Source: Thermogemmatispora carboxidivorans
GTDB taxonomy: Bacteria > Chloroflexota > Ktedonobacteria > Ktedonobacterales > Ktedonobacteraceae
Direction: 5' to 3'
Assembly: GCF_000702505.1 (NCBI RefSeq)
Contig: NZ_JNIM01000001.1
Coordinates: 2,976,001 to 3,040,000 of the forward strand
DNA: 64,000 nt
The position numbers and the translations under genes were made by a program. Under the pieces are notes generated by a model. The model ran no database searches. It saw only the letters and a program-made list of their open reading frames with translations, and was not told the DNA's origin. Below are positions 25,278 to 33,321 of the stretch, piece after piece (the stretch's first letter is position 1; each line of letters starts with the position of its first letter).

Positions 25278-25604
25278 TCATGCTTGCTCATTCGTTCGGG
25301 GCAGCAGGCGGAACAGGCCCCACTCAAGCGCGGCCCGTGCCGCTACCACCTGTTCGTGGATCAGCCGGCCTGAGAGCAGAGAGAGAAACTCATACGTTCT
25401 CTCCGAGAATCGCCGCCGGCTATTGGCGGGGCGTTGCTCCCGCGGCTGAAAGAGCGCTTCCAGGAGAAGGAAATCCTCTTCACGCAGGGGCCAGTGAATA
25501 AGCGCTGCCAAACGCTGGCACCTCTCGCGATCAAGCTCTAACTCCAATGGAGGAGTGAAACGCTCCAAGAAGTGTAAGACATCCTTATCGCATTCGACAG
25601 GCAT
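25278..25604 (-). CDS. hypothetical protein behind a perfect consensus promoter
   Basis: A 108-residue protein, MPVECDKDVLHFLERFTPPL, then CQRLAALIHWPLREEDFLLLEALFQPREQ, predicted mostly helical and charged. The ATG at 25604 follows AAAGGG. Its promoter is a full consensus TTGACA-17-TATAAT. No family is recognised. A strong promoter on a small isolated gene suggests an abundant regulatory or structural protein. Confidence 0.6.
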   Translation of the reverse strand: MPVECDKDVLHFLERFTPPLELELDRERCQRLAALIHWPLREEDFLLLEALFQPREQRPANSRRRFSERTYEFLSLLSGRLIHEQVVAARAALEWGLFRLLPRTNEQA

Positions 25605-25660
25605 GAAGAAATAACCCTTTCTGGTGTGAATAGATAGATAGAAATTGACTGACGTTAATC

Positions 25661-25689
25661 ATTATAATCGGTACGTAAAACCTTGTCAA
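25661..25689 (-). promoter_or_regulatory. perfect sigma-70-type promoter
   Basis: On the minus strand TTGACA (25684-25689) and TATAAT (25661-25666) are separated by exactly 17 bases. It drives the 108-residue gene ending at 25278, with a leader of about 50 bases. The surrounding sequence is AT-rich, unlike the rest of the window. Confidence 0.85.
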
Positions 25690-25740
25690 CTTTATCAAAG
25701 AGGTAGAATAATTAGATATTGATAACAATCGTTAACAGTT

Positions 25741-25756
25741 GCTAACAATGGTTAGC
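25741..25756. promoter_or_regulatory. palindrome GCTAAC-AATG-GTTAGC, candidate operator
   Basis: Perfect six-base arms lie in an AT-rich stretch that also contains GTTAAC just upstream. It is placed between the promoter of the 25278 gene and a possible plus-strand mini-gene at 25785, so it could control either. Confidence 0.45.
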
Positions 25757-25784
25757 GATGGATAAGAAGAGAGAGAAGGAAACC

Positions 25785-25865
25785 ATGACAGAGAGCTGCA
25801 GTGGTTTGCAGCGAGAGCAACCAGCGACTGGAAGCTTCTGGCAGGTGAATAGCCCAGCGTGCTGA
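25785..25865 (+). CDS. possible 26-residue peptide
   Basis: ATG behind AGAAGGAAACC opens a short frame starting MTESCSGLQREQ and ending with Cys (SPAC) before TGA. A weak TTGTCA/AATAAT pair lies about 90 bases upstream. Two Cys near the ends could form a disulfide. No homology can be judged; coding status is uncertain. Confidence 0.25.
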   Translation: MTESCSGLQREQPATGSFWQVNSPAC

Positions 25866-26009
25866 CCAACGAGGGAGGCCCGCTTGCGAGCAGACCCGAC
25901 CTGGTGCAGGACCAGTCTGCCCGCAAGCGGCGGGATGGTTGCCACCCTGAGGAACTGACAGGCGTGAGCAGCTGGAGCGTGACCACCACGAGCTTGAGGA
26001 AGCGCTCAC

Positions 26010-26987
26010 TTAGACCGGAAGCCGGATTGGTGTGGACGATGAGTGACAACAGTGCTGCCGGAGAAACAGGGTGAGATCCCTATTAAAGCGCTCCGGTTCC
26101 TCGATGAACGGGGCATGCCCAGTGGGATAGAGCGAGAGGGTGACTGTGGCTCCCGCGTCCTCGAGCTGCCGGGCGATCTGATGAGCCAGCATCTGAGGGA
26201 CGAGCCTGTCATACTCGCCGTGGATGATGAGCGTTGGCAACCGGAAGTGGTGCCAGGGAAGGCTCTCTTTCGCCTGGACGGCTGGCAAGGGAGGAAGGAG
26301 GCCGGCCAGAGAAAGGCGCTGCTCGTTCACTGACTCGAGGAGCCTGGTCAGCGCCAGGCAGCTTCCGCCCAGATGTCGCTCAAACTCGCCGAACGTCGGC
26401 GGATTCATCGTCAGCCCGGTGGTAAAGCGCACTAACCACTGGGCAGTCAACGGCTCAGACAGGTCAAAGGGCGCGGGCGCATCTGTCCCTATGAACACCT
26501 CAGTGAGGTATTCGAGGAAGAGAGGCGTACCGACGAACACCAGGCCCGCAATCGTTGGCCTGGGCGGCGATTGACGGAGCAACTCACCGATCAGCACCCC
26601 TCCCAGCGACCAGCTGACGAGGACCATCGGGAGATGGGCCGAGAACGGCGAAGCCGCCAGGACAGTAGCGAGCTCCGCTGTCCAGCAACCCAGGCTCTCC
26701 GTCCAGCCGCCCTGGAGCGACCAGGAAGGGTCCCACGTCAGCACGTTCCATCCGGCCTCGGTCAGTGGGAGGATCTGCTTGCGCCAGCAGTAGGCGGGCT
26801 GGAGGAAGCCCGGCACAAGCAGCACGGTTCCCACGGCAGGGGAGTGCCTTGCAGGGGCGTAGTAGACGGAAAGCTGCATTCCTGGACGGTCAGGGAGAGT
26901 GAGCAGACATCGGGAAAGCGCGTCGAAAGACGGCTGCCCTTGCCCTTCCGACAAGAGGGGCTGTGTTTGGAACGTCTCAGGAATCAT
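26010..26987 (-). CDS. alpha/beta hydrolase, BioH-like
   Basis: A 325-residue hydrolase. The oxyanion-loop strand is VGTVLLVPGFLQPAYCW, the nucleophile elbow SWSLGG (as in BioH-type esterases), and the catalytic Asp and His lie in LIIHGEYDRLVP and PTGHAPFIEEPE. The N-terminal 30 residues are variable. ATG at 26987 is chosen because GGAGG lies just upstream, over a start seven codons earlier. It probably hydrolyses an ester or thioester; a biotin role cannot be claimed because no bio genes are nearby. Ends about 400 bases from the divergent-looking AT-rich region. Confidence 0.8.
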   Translation of the reverse strand: MIPETFQTQPLLSEGQGQPSFDALSRCLLTLPDRPGMQLSVYYAPARHSPAVGTVLLVPGFLQPAYCWRKQILPLTEAGWNVLTWDPSWSLQGGWTESLGCWTAELATVLAASPFSAHLPMVLVSWSLGGVLIGELLRQSPPRPTIAGLVFVGTPLFLEYLTEVFIGTDAPAPFDLSEPLTAQWLVRFTTGLTMNPPTFGEFERHLGGSCLALTRLLESVNEQRLSLAGLLPPLPAVQAKESLPWHHFRLPTLIIHGEYDRLVPQMLAHQIARQLEDAGATVTLSLYPTGHAPFIEEPERFNRDLTLFLRQHCCHSSSTPIRLPV

Positions 26988-27005
26988 GGTTCCTCCTATG
27001 ATCAA

Positions 27006-27490
27006 GAAGCTTGGTGAGCAAGCAAGGCTCCAGACTCCCAGATGTGTCTGGTGCCCCGCCGCTCATCGTTGTGCTGCCGGCAAGGGAGCCTGCCTTCAGA
27101 AGGCAGTGTTCACAGAAAGATGCCAATAGGTCCAGCAGGGATGCTGATGGCGAGAGGATAAGGGAAGGCTAGCAAGGAAGACAAGGAAGAGAAGACTGCA
27201 CAGAAGATCAAGGCACTCAGAAGAGACGCCTGTTCACGATGGTGCTGACGACCAGAAGCCGTGACTGACCCGCTCCCGTTTGTCTCGCCCCTCCGTTCTG
27301 CAACGAGCCGACTTGGGAGGCTCCCTGGCCGTACCGTGTCAGGAACGCAAGACTGCCGCGCGCACCCGAGAGGCGAGCTGTACCTCCGGTACAGCGCATG
27401 TCGGCAGAGACGTGATCAGCCCTGCGCTGCCCAGGTCGCCACAGGTGCGAGGTACCTCTCTGTCTACCTTCACGTGTGATTTTCTCGAAC
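27006..27490. other. intergenic region, no gene recognised
   Basis: Short frames on both strands show no ribosome sites or recognisable motifs. The right end becomes AT-rich and carries the promoter of the next gene. Confidence 0.4.
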
Positions 27491-27519
27491 TTGCATTTTA
27501 GTGCGAAAGATTCTATATT
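27491..27519 (+). promoter_or_regulatory. promoter of the coiled-coil membrane protein gene
   Basis: TTGCAT (27491-27496) and TATATT (27514-27519) with a 17-base spacer, about 50 bases before the ATG at 27572. Confidence 0.65.
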
Positions 27520-27571
27520 TGTTAGAGTAGATAACTCCATTCTCTATTGGTAAGTATAGAGGGGAGAGAAT

Positions 27572-28537
27572 ATGCTTATTAATCCAGAGGCAGTCGAGAA
27601 ACTGCGAGACGTCACCACAATGGGGGGATACCCAGGAACCACTCACCGTCAAAGAAATGAGGCGATTCGGAGCTTCCTTGCTGAGGCAGGGCACTTACTG
27701 GATCGACAAGCTGAGTCCACAGTCAAACATGCGGTTGAGCGCTATGGTGCTGGGGAACTTTCCTATGAGGACTATCAGGCGCTCATTGAGCAGGTGGGCA
27801 GGGAAGAGGCGAAGCGAGGGGCGGCTCTCGCCGAGACCTTCGCCCGCAATCGCGTGTTTGAGCTGGCGCAACGCTTCCTGGACCAGGCGCAGGAGCACGC
27901 GCGCCAACTCCAACTCATCGAAGCCAGAAAGCAGCTGGAACAGGAGCAGCAGAAGACGGAGCGCCTGCTGCGTGACCTGATGCAGCAGCACACCGACGAG
28001 TTGCAGCGCTTTGCTCAGCAGATCAAGGAGGACCTGACCAGCACTCATGAGGCGGCCAGGGACGATTTGCTCAGCACGCACCAAACGCTCCTCGAACAGA
28101 CCCGGCAACAAGTGGATCGGACCATTTTCCAGTACTTGCAGGAGGAAAGAGAGCGACAGCAGCGGGAAATTCGCGAGCAAGAAGAGCAGCGACCGGCGAG
28201 AGAGGCCGTGAGAACGGCGATCGGGCGGGTGAGGCTCCAGGAACAACGATACAGCCGTCATCAGTGGCGCCTCCGGGGAATGGTTGGGCTAGGCTTGGGG
28301 ATCTTTCTCGTGTTCCTGGTCTGGCTCTTCTTTGCTCCCCCACTCTGGATTGAGATCAGTACTTCCCTCATCGCTGTGGCCCTGCTGGTGAGTGCTGCGC
28401 TCTGGAGGAATCCTGTTTCCGAGGAGAGGCTAGCCGCCGCCAGGCGGGAGATCGCTCTCTATCAGGCCAGCAGCGGCGAGTATGCTCTCCTCTCAGAAGA
28501 GGAGCGGCGGGCCTTGCTGTTACAGCGTATTGCCTGA
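27572..28537 (+). CDS. coiled-coil protein with two C-terminal membrane helices
   Basis: A 321-residue protein. Residues about 30-225 are a long charged helix or coiled coil rich in Gln and Glu (ARKQLEQEQQKTERLLRDLM, YLQEERERQQREIREQEEQR). Two hydrophobic helices follow (MVGLGLGIFLVFLVWLFF and STSLIAVALLVSAALW), then a cytoplasmic tail with EERLAAARREIALYQA. GGGGAGAG precedes the ATG. No family recognised; the shape suggests a membrane-anchored scaffold. It sits alone between promoter and a minus-strand gene. Confidence 0.65.
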   Translation: MLINPEAVEKLRDVTTMGGYPGTTHRQRNEAIRSFLAEAGHLLDRQAESTVKHAVERYGAGELSYEDYQALIEQVGREEAKRGAALAETFARNRVFELAQRFLDQAQEHARQLQLIEARKQLEQEQQKTERLLRDLMQQHTDELQRFAQQIKEDLTSTHEAARDDLLSTHQTLLEQTRQQVDRTIFQYLQEERERQQREIREQEEQRPAREAVRTAIGRVRLQEQRYSRHQWRLRGMVGLGLGIFLVFLVWLFFAPPLWIEISTSLIAVALLVSAALWRNPVSEERLAAARREIALYQASSGEYALLSEEERRALLLQRIA

Positions 28538-28827
28538 CTGCCTGCGGTTGGGTACGCATCTTGAAGCAGGATGGGGCCGAACGTCTGGCGGGATTGCTGC
28601 CGCTGTGAACAGCCTGCGAGGCATCAGAGGAGGATCAGCAGCGCGAGCGAAGGGACGTGACCATGCTCTCCGCCTGCTCAGGAGAGGAAGGTATGGATTG
28701 CTTTCTCCTCCTGAGCAGGGCCCCCGGCGTCATAGGCTGCACCTTTCCAGCGATCGCACACGTGATACAGGTTGCTCTGGCCTCCTCTTCCTGTCGCTTC
28801 GGATTCCTCTGCCCTGCACCCATGCTC

Positions 28828-29724
28828 TCAGCGCCGCATGCTCTCGCTACGATCAGGCTCAGACGGGCTCGTCTGCAGAGGAAGATCGTCGTCTGCGCCT
28901 TCCTCCCCCAGGAAGCGGTAGCCAATGCCGCGCACCGTCTGGATAAAGAATGGGTGGGATGGATCAGATTCGAGTCGGGTGCGAAGCCGATAGAGGGCCG
29001 CATCAACAAGACGCTCTTCCGCCGCTGTTTGTTTGCCCCAGAGGGCCAGGGCAATCTCGCTGCGCTGAAGCACGTTGCCGCGTCTCCTGATCAGGTAGAC
29101 TAGCAGGTCGAACAGCAGGGTTGACAATTGGATCTCCTTCCCACCGCGGAAAACTCTTCGTCCGATGAGATCGACCTGCAGATCAGCAATGGTGAGCACC
29201 CGCGGTGGGTACTGACGTGGGAAGAGTGTGAGAGAGGGACAGCAGGCCTGACAGCGCCGGAGCAGCGCTTTGAGCTGAGCGCGGACCAGCGGCCACCAGA
29301 GCGGAGCCGCCAGGTAACCATCTGCGCCTACCTCCAATGAGACCACTGCATCCATGCTGTCGTACTGCTTGCCAATCAAGAGGATAGGGACCGCCTGCGT
29401 CGCTTCCCGGCTCCGCAGGAAGCGGCAAAGTTCCAGGCCGTCTCTCCCGCTCAGCGTGAGTTCTGCCACGACACCGAGCAGCGGCCGCTGCTGAGCAGCC
29501 TGCCAGGCCTCTTCTCCATTGTTGACCACCAGCAGAGGATAGCGCTCCGCATGTAGATGTTCCACGAGCAGGTCACGCAGCTGGGGATCACTCACTGCCA
29601 GGAGCAGACGCGGTTGCTCCTCATCTGGCAGGCCTGGATCTTGCTCTGCCAACCAGGGAGCTTGGGCGGAAGTCGTCCAGGAAACAGGCTCCAGCTTGAG
29701 AGATGATCGAGGTCGCTGGTCCAT
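28828..29724 (-). CDS. OmpR-family regulator with degenerate receiver domain
   Basis: A 298-residue protein with a receiver-like domain (about residues 45-155) and an OmpR/PhoB winged helix (about 190-280: LLFDLLVYLIRRRGNVLQRSEIALALWG, RTRLESDPSHPFFIQTVRGIGYRF). The receiver lacks its key residues. The phosphoacceptor Asp is replaced by Glu in VVAELTLSGRDG, the acidic pocket reads AVSDPQ instead of a double Asp, and the conserved Lys before Pro is Ala in YLAAPLW. Phosphorylation is therefore unlikely and the Glu may mimic the active state. No kinase gene is nearby. The ATG at 29724 has GGGAGAG upstream. Confidence 0.8.
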   Translation of the reverse strand: MDQRPRSSLKLEPVSWTTSAQAPWLAEQDPGLPDEEQPRLLLAVSDPQLRDLLVEHLHAERYPLLVVNNGEEAWQAAQQRPLLGVVAELTLSGRDGLELCRFLRSREATQAVPILLIGKQYDSMDAVVSLEVGADGYLAAPLWWPLVRAQLKALLRRCQACCPSLTLFPRQYPPRVLTIADLQVDLIGRRVFRGGKEIQLSTLLFDLLVYLIRRRGNVLQRSEIALALWGKQTAAEERLVDAALYRLRTRLESDPSHPFFIQTVRGIGYRFLGEEGADDDLPLQTSPSEPDRSESMRR

Positions 29725-29813
29725 CGCTCTTCTCTCCCTCTGGCAATGCCAGTGTTGCGCAGGCAGCTCGTCGCCAGAATGGCTCCTGCGCCCGCTTCGC
29801 ATGAGTCAATCAG

Positions 29814-30641
29814 TCAGGATTTGACCGGGCCTGGCTGCTGCTCCTGCGCGGCAACCAGGAGCAGAAAGGCTTGCACGCGTTGCCGGAGCTCCTGCGCTAC
29901 CGTGAGAAACAGCGCCAGCCTCTCCTCCTCATTGCCCTCCGCTTCAAGTGGATCAGGAATACTCCAATGCAGCACCTGAGTAGGAGCAGCAAAGACAGGG
30001 CAACGTTCCCGCATGCGATCACAGACCGTGATCACGTAGGCAAACGGCTGCCCTGCAGCCTCCGTCAGGGCCTCTGCCAGCGAACGACTGCGTTGGTGAG
30101 TGATATCCAGGCCCAGAAGCGCGCCAGCACGTATGGCCAGCGGATGCACCGCTTGGGGCTGACTGCCGGCACTCACAGGCCGTACTCGTCCCTGGCTCAA
30201 CTGGCGAAGCCAGCCTTCAGCAAGCTGAGAACGGGCACTATTGTGTGTGCAGAGCACAAGGACGTTCAAGGGGCTGGCTAGCGGCAGGCCAGTGCTGCTG
30301 GCAGTGGAAACCTTGCCGACAGCAGCCACTTCGCTCCCCCCGCGCAAGAGGGGATGCAGTTGTCCTCCTGCACGCCAGTAGGCCTGGCTGAGCTGCTCTA
30401 GATTGATGCTATAGTAGCGGACCCGCTCATCTGCGCTACTGGCTCGTTCCCTGACCAATCCGTGACGGATCAACTGCTGGAGATGATACGAGACCAGGTT
30501 TTGCGGCAGGTCCAGCAACCTGGCCAGCTCTTTGCCACGATGATCGCTGCGCGCCAGCAGCCAGAGGAGGCGCCAGCGTACGTCGTGTGCGAGCAGTCTT
30601 AAGAGCTCCGGCGGCGCTTCGATGCTCAGGGCCGACTGCAT
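29814..30641 (-). CDS. ArsR-type repressor fused to thioredoxin-type arsenate reductase
   Basis: A 275-residue fusion. Residues about 10-90 form an ArsR winged helix (LLRLLAHDVRWRLLWLLARS, LARLLDLPQNLVSYHLQQLIRHGLV). Residues about 125-270 are a low-molecular-weight phosphatase-like ArsC with the CX5R loop LCTHNSARSQ (Cys131) and the redox pair Cys207 and Cys214 (ITVCDRMRERC). These three Cys match the relay of thioredoxin-coupled ArsC. One protein could therefore sense and reduce arsenate, or sense phosphate-like oxyanions. ATG at 30641 with GAGGAG nearby. A second, stand-alone ArsC is at 47015. Confidence 0.85.
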   Translation of the reverse strand: MQSALSIEAPPELLRLLAHDVRWRLLWLLARSDHRGKELARLLDLPQNLVSYHLQQLIRHGLVRERASSADERVRYYSINLEQLSQAYWRAGGQLHPLLRGGSEVAAVGKVSTASSTGLPLASPLNVLVLCTHNSARSQLAEGWLRQLSQGRVRPVSAGSQPQAVHPLAIRAGALLGLDITHQRSRSLAEALTEAAGQPFAYVITVCDRMRERCPVFAAPTQVLHWSIPDPLEAEGNEEERLALFLTVAQELRQRVQAFLLLVAAQEQQPGPVKS

Positions 30642-30668
30642 CTCTGTTTCTCCTCGGTCATTGATAGT

Positions 30669-30682
30669 TCAAATAAATTTGA
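30669..30682. promoter_or_regulatory. ArsR-like operator TCAAAT-AA-ATTTGA
   Basis: Six-base inverted arms in an AT-rich patch 28 bases before the ArsR-ArsC start resemble the TTGAn/nTCAA half-sites of ArsR-family repressors. Likely autoregulation. Confidence 0.55.
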
Positions 30683-30931
30683 TTCAATTTTATCTGATCT
30701 TTCATCAGAAAGCAAGGGGGTACCCGCCAGGTTACGCTGGCTCTCTCTGGTCCCCTCAAACCAGAGTGGTTCGGGGGCAACAGGGGGAAAGGGCAGACAA
30801 CCAGCCAGTCAGCCAGTCAAACTGGCAGCAAGCGGTTCAGGTAAGCCGGAGTCCTCTTCCCCCGGAAAGTGTTGCATTGAGGCATGACGAGACGAGGCAA
30901 GTAGAAAGGGGGTGAAGGATGATTCCCTCTG

Positions 30932-32380
30932 TCAATCTGCCTCTCCTTTCCAGGCGATGAGCGTCTGGAGCAGTTGCTGCCGATCTACCAGCCCCAATGG
31001 CGCTCCTTGCTCATCAACAACCACCAGGCGTTTGATCCGATGTGCTACCAGCAGTCGCACAGCCTCCGTCACCCTGGTAGCAGGAGTCACGCTGAAAAGT
31101 CGAGGGCGCATCACCTGGCGAGCAAGCAGACTTTTCGAGCGACCCTGAAGTGCCTCTTCTGGGAAGGCAAGACCAAAGCGCTGGGCAAGAGCCAGGAGCG
31201 GATTACGCCGGACGGGCAGTCGCTGGGCTGCGAGCACATCGCTGTCGCCAATCACCCCAATCGCACGACCAGCCTCATCAACGACGATGATGCGGCGTAA
31301 GGGCGTTTCTTGGAGACGGCGAAGTAGCTCGAAGAAAGGCGTATCCGCTGTCACCGCTGGTACTGGAGTGACGGGCGCTTCGCCGACCGTCTGCAGTCTC
31401 TTCTTCTGAAGAGGACGCTCAGGACGGGCAGAAACAGCGGCTTCATCTGTCAAATGATCGGCATAGTAGCGTAGGATCGTCTCTTGATCCAGCATCCCCA
31501 CCAGTCGGCCCTGGGCATCGACGATTGGGGCGCGTGTGATCTGGTGGGCTGTTAACCAAGGAGCGGCGATCTCAATCGGAGTGTCTTCTCTCAGGACCAG
31601 AGGCTCCCGCATCACTTCGCGGGCCACCCGATTCGCAGTCAACAGCTGCTGGAGCGCGGCGGCTAGCTGTGGCCCATCGCTAATCTGCCGCCAGTCAAGC
31701 TGCTGGAGCAATCCGGTTTGGTCGAGGAGGGAGCCAAGCGTAATCACACCTCGCACCCGCTGGGTTGGATCAACAACGACCAGCAGCTTGCTTTCCCGCT
31801 CCAGGAGATGATGAGCAATCTCTCGCAGCGATGTCTCCTCAGTGACCGTGGTCGCCTGTGTCATAATATGCTGCACTTGCCGTTGTAGTATGAGTGGGCG
31901 AACCAGCATCGCTGCGCAGGATGCTTCATTGGCCACGCGGCGAGCCGTTCCGCCGCTCGTGGTACTCCAGGGGTGTTCCTGCCCTGTGGCACCGACAATG
32001 AGCAGATCGATCCTCAGCGCTCTGGCAAGATCCACCAGCACACTGCTGGCATGGCCACGACGAGCAAGGCTGTCAATATCGATCCCGGCCAGGTGGGCCT
32101 CAGCCTCGGCCAGTGCCTGAAGAGAGGTGATGTAAGCTTCCCAATCCCAGTGCAGCCTTTCGGCAGGTGCCTCTCCTAACGCCTTCGTTGGAGGCCTCAT
32201 CGGCCCTTCAATCACTGAGGCAATATGGAGCGAGGCAGCAAGCCCTTTGGCTAATTGAAGGCCGATGCGAAACGCCTGCCAGCTCAGTGCAGAGCTGTCC
32301 AATCCAATCAGGATCTGGTGGAAAAGTGGTGGCTGTGGTTTCGCCCGTGGTTGAGGGATTATCGACCGGAATACGCCCAC
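30932..32380 (-). CDS. universal stress protein domain fused to four CBS domains
   Basis: A 482-residue protein. Residues about 20-165 are a UspA-type nucleotide-binding domain (HQILIGLDSSALSWQAFRIG, DLLIVGATGQ, the GxxG-like end STTSGGTARRVANEA). Two Bateman modules of paired CBS domains follow (about 170-330 and 345-480), ending VAHRIKRLVVVDEQGAPLGLVDRQQLLQTLI. Such proteins bind adenosine nucleotides and regulate transport or stress responses. The only available start is GTG at 32380, so the first 20 residues are read from DNA that also encodes, in another frame, the end of the truncated membrane subunit. Next to two Na+/H+ antiporters, so control of ion transport is plausible. Confidence 0.85.
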   Translation of the reverse strand: MGVFRSIIPQPRAKPQPPLFHQILIGLDSSALSWQAFRIGLQLAKGLAASLHIASVIEGPMRPPTKALGEAPAERLHWDWEAYITSLQALAEAEAHLAGIDIDSLARRGHASSVLVDLARALRIDLLIVGATGQEHPWSTTSGGTARRVANEASCAAMLVRPLILQRQVQHIMTQATTVTEETSLREIAHHLLERESKLLVVVDPTQRVRGVITLGSLLDQTGLLQQLDWRQISDGPQLAAALQQLLTANRVAREVMREPLVLREDTPIEIAAPWLTAHQITRAPIVDAQGRLVGMLDQETILRYYADHLTDEAAVSARPERPLQKKRLQTVGEAPVTPVPAVTADTPFFELLRRLQETPLRRIIVVDEAGRAIGVIGDSDVLAAQRLPVRRNPLLALAQRFGLAFPEEALQGRSKSLLARQVMRPRLFSVTPATRVTEAVRLLVAHRIKRLVVVDEQGAPLGLVDRQQLLQTLIAWKGEAD

Positions 32381-33149
32381 CTTCAGCCAGAATGACGAGC
32401 AACAAGGCCACCACCAGCAGCCAATGAGTCGGGCTATACAGGTAGGGAGGTGAGATGAGTGTCTGGTTGACAGCGAAGGGGATAGTCACGTGTGCGATCA
32501 ACGCGACGCAGAAGAGCACCAGTATGATGACCGGCTCGGCGAGTAAGGAGACGACACGCGCACGGCTGCTCCCCATGCCGCCAAAGGTGCTGGCTGTATC
32601 CAGGGCCACCAGAGCGGAGAAAAACCCCCCGAGCGAGAGGATAAAACCACCAGCCAGCATGTCTCCCATAAAGGCATAGGGGAGAGGATAGGCTGTCAGC
32701 ACAGGAATGAGCATGGCCACAATGAGGGGCGTGATGAAGGTCAGAAGAGGAGCTGCATGATAAACCCAGGTGGCGTGCTCAGAAACGACACTGCCCTTGT
32801 GCAAGTACTTCCATAGATCGCGATACGGTTGCCAGATGCTCGGGCCGTGCTTTGACTGAACTATCGCCTTGAGACGATTGATGATCCCCCGCAAGAGGGG
32901 CGCACAGAGCAGCACTGTTCCTATCTGGAACACTTGCAGGATCGCCAGAGACAGCACACCAGACAAGACTACCAGACCTCCCTTCTTTCTCGCTTCAGCA
33001 AGCAACACGAAGCTGCGAACGAATGTCGAAAGGGACTGCTGTGCCGCTCCGAGCCAGCAGGAGGGAGAGGGGGAGGAGAGTGCGCTACCCAATGAAAAAA
33101 CCTCTACCTGCCGGCGCTCGTACCCGGCACAGGTAGAGGCTATCAGCAT
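32347..33149 (-). pseudogene. truncated NuoH/HyfC-like membrane subunit
   Basis: The sequence matches the membrane subunit shared by complex I (NuoH) and formate-hydrogenlyase-type hydrogenases. It has LLCAPLLRGIINRLKAIVQ, SKHGPSIWQPYRDLWKYL, several hydrophobic helices, and the conserved AEGGRIPVDNPST loop. After NPST the family continues for two more helices, but here the frame runs out of similarity around 32350 and stops at 32208. No partner hydrogenase genes are nearby. It is a decayed remnant whose 3' end was replaced by, or fused to, the USP-CBS gene. Confidence 0.75.
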
Positions 33150-33321
33150 CTCGATCGGGATGCGTCAGGCGAGCCTCATCGCCATAAGTTATCAGGAGTT
33201 TCTCACTGTGAGAGTAGTATAGACCATTCTCCAAGAGATTGTTCAGGCGAGAGCTGTTCTGGCCAGTGCTCCCTAGAGGGGCGCTCCCTGTGAGCTGAGC
33301 TGGTAGCGATCAGAAAAGGAA

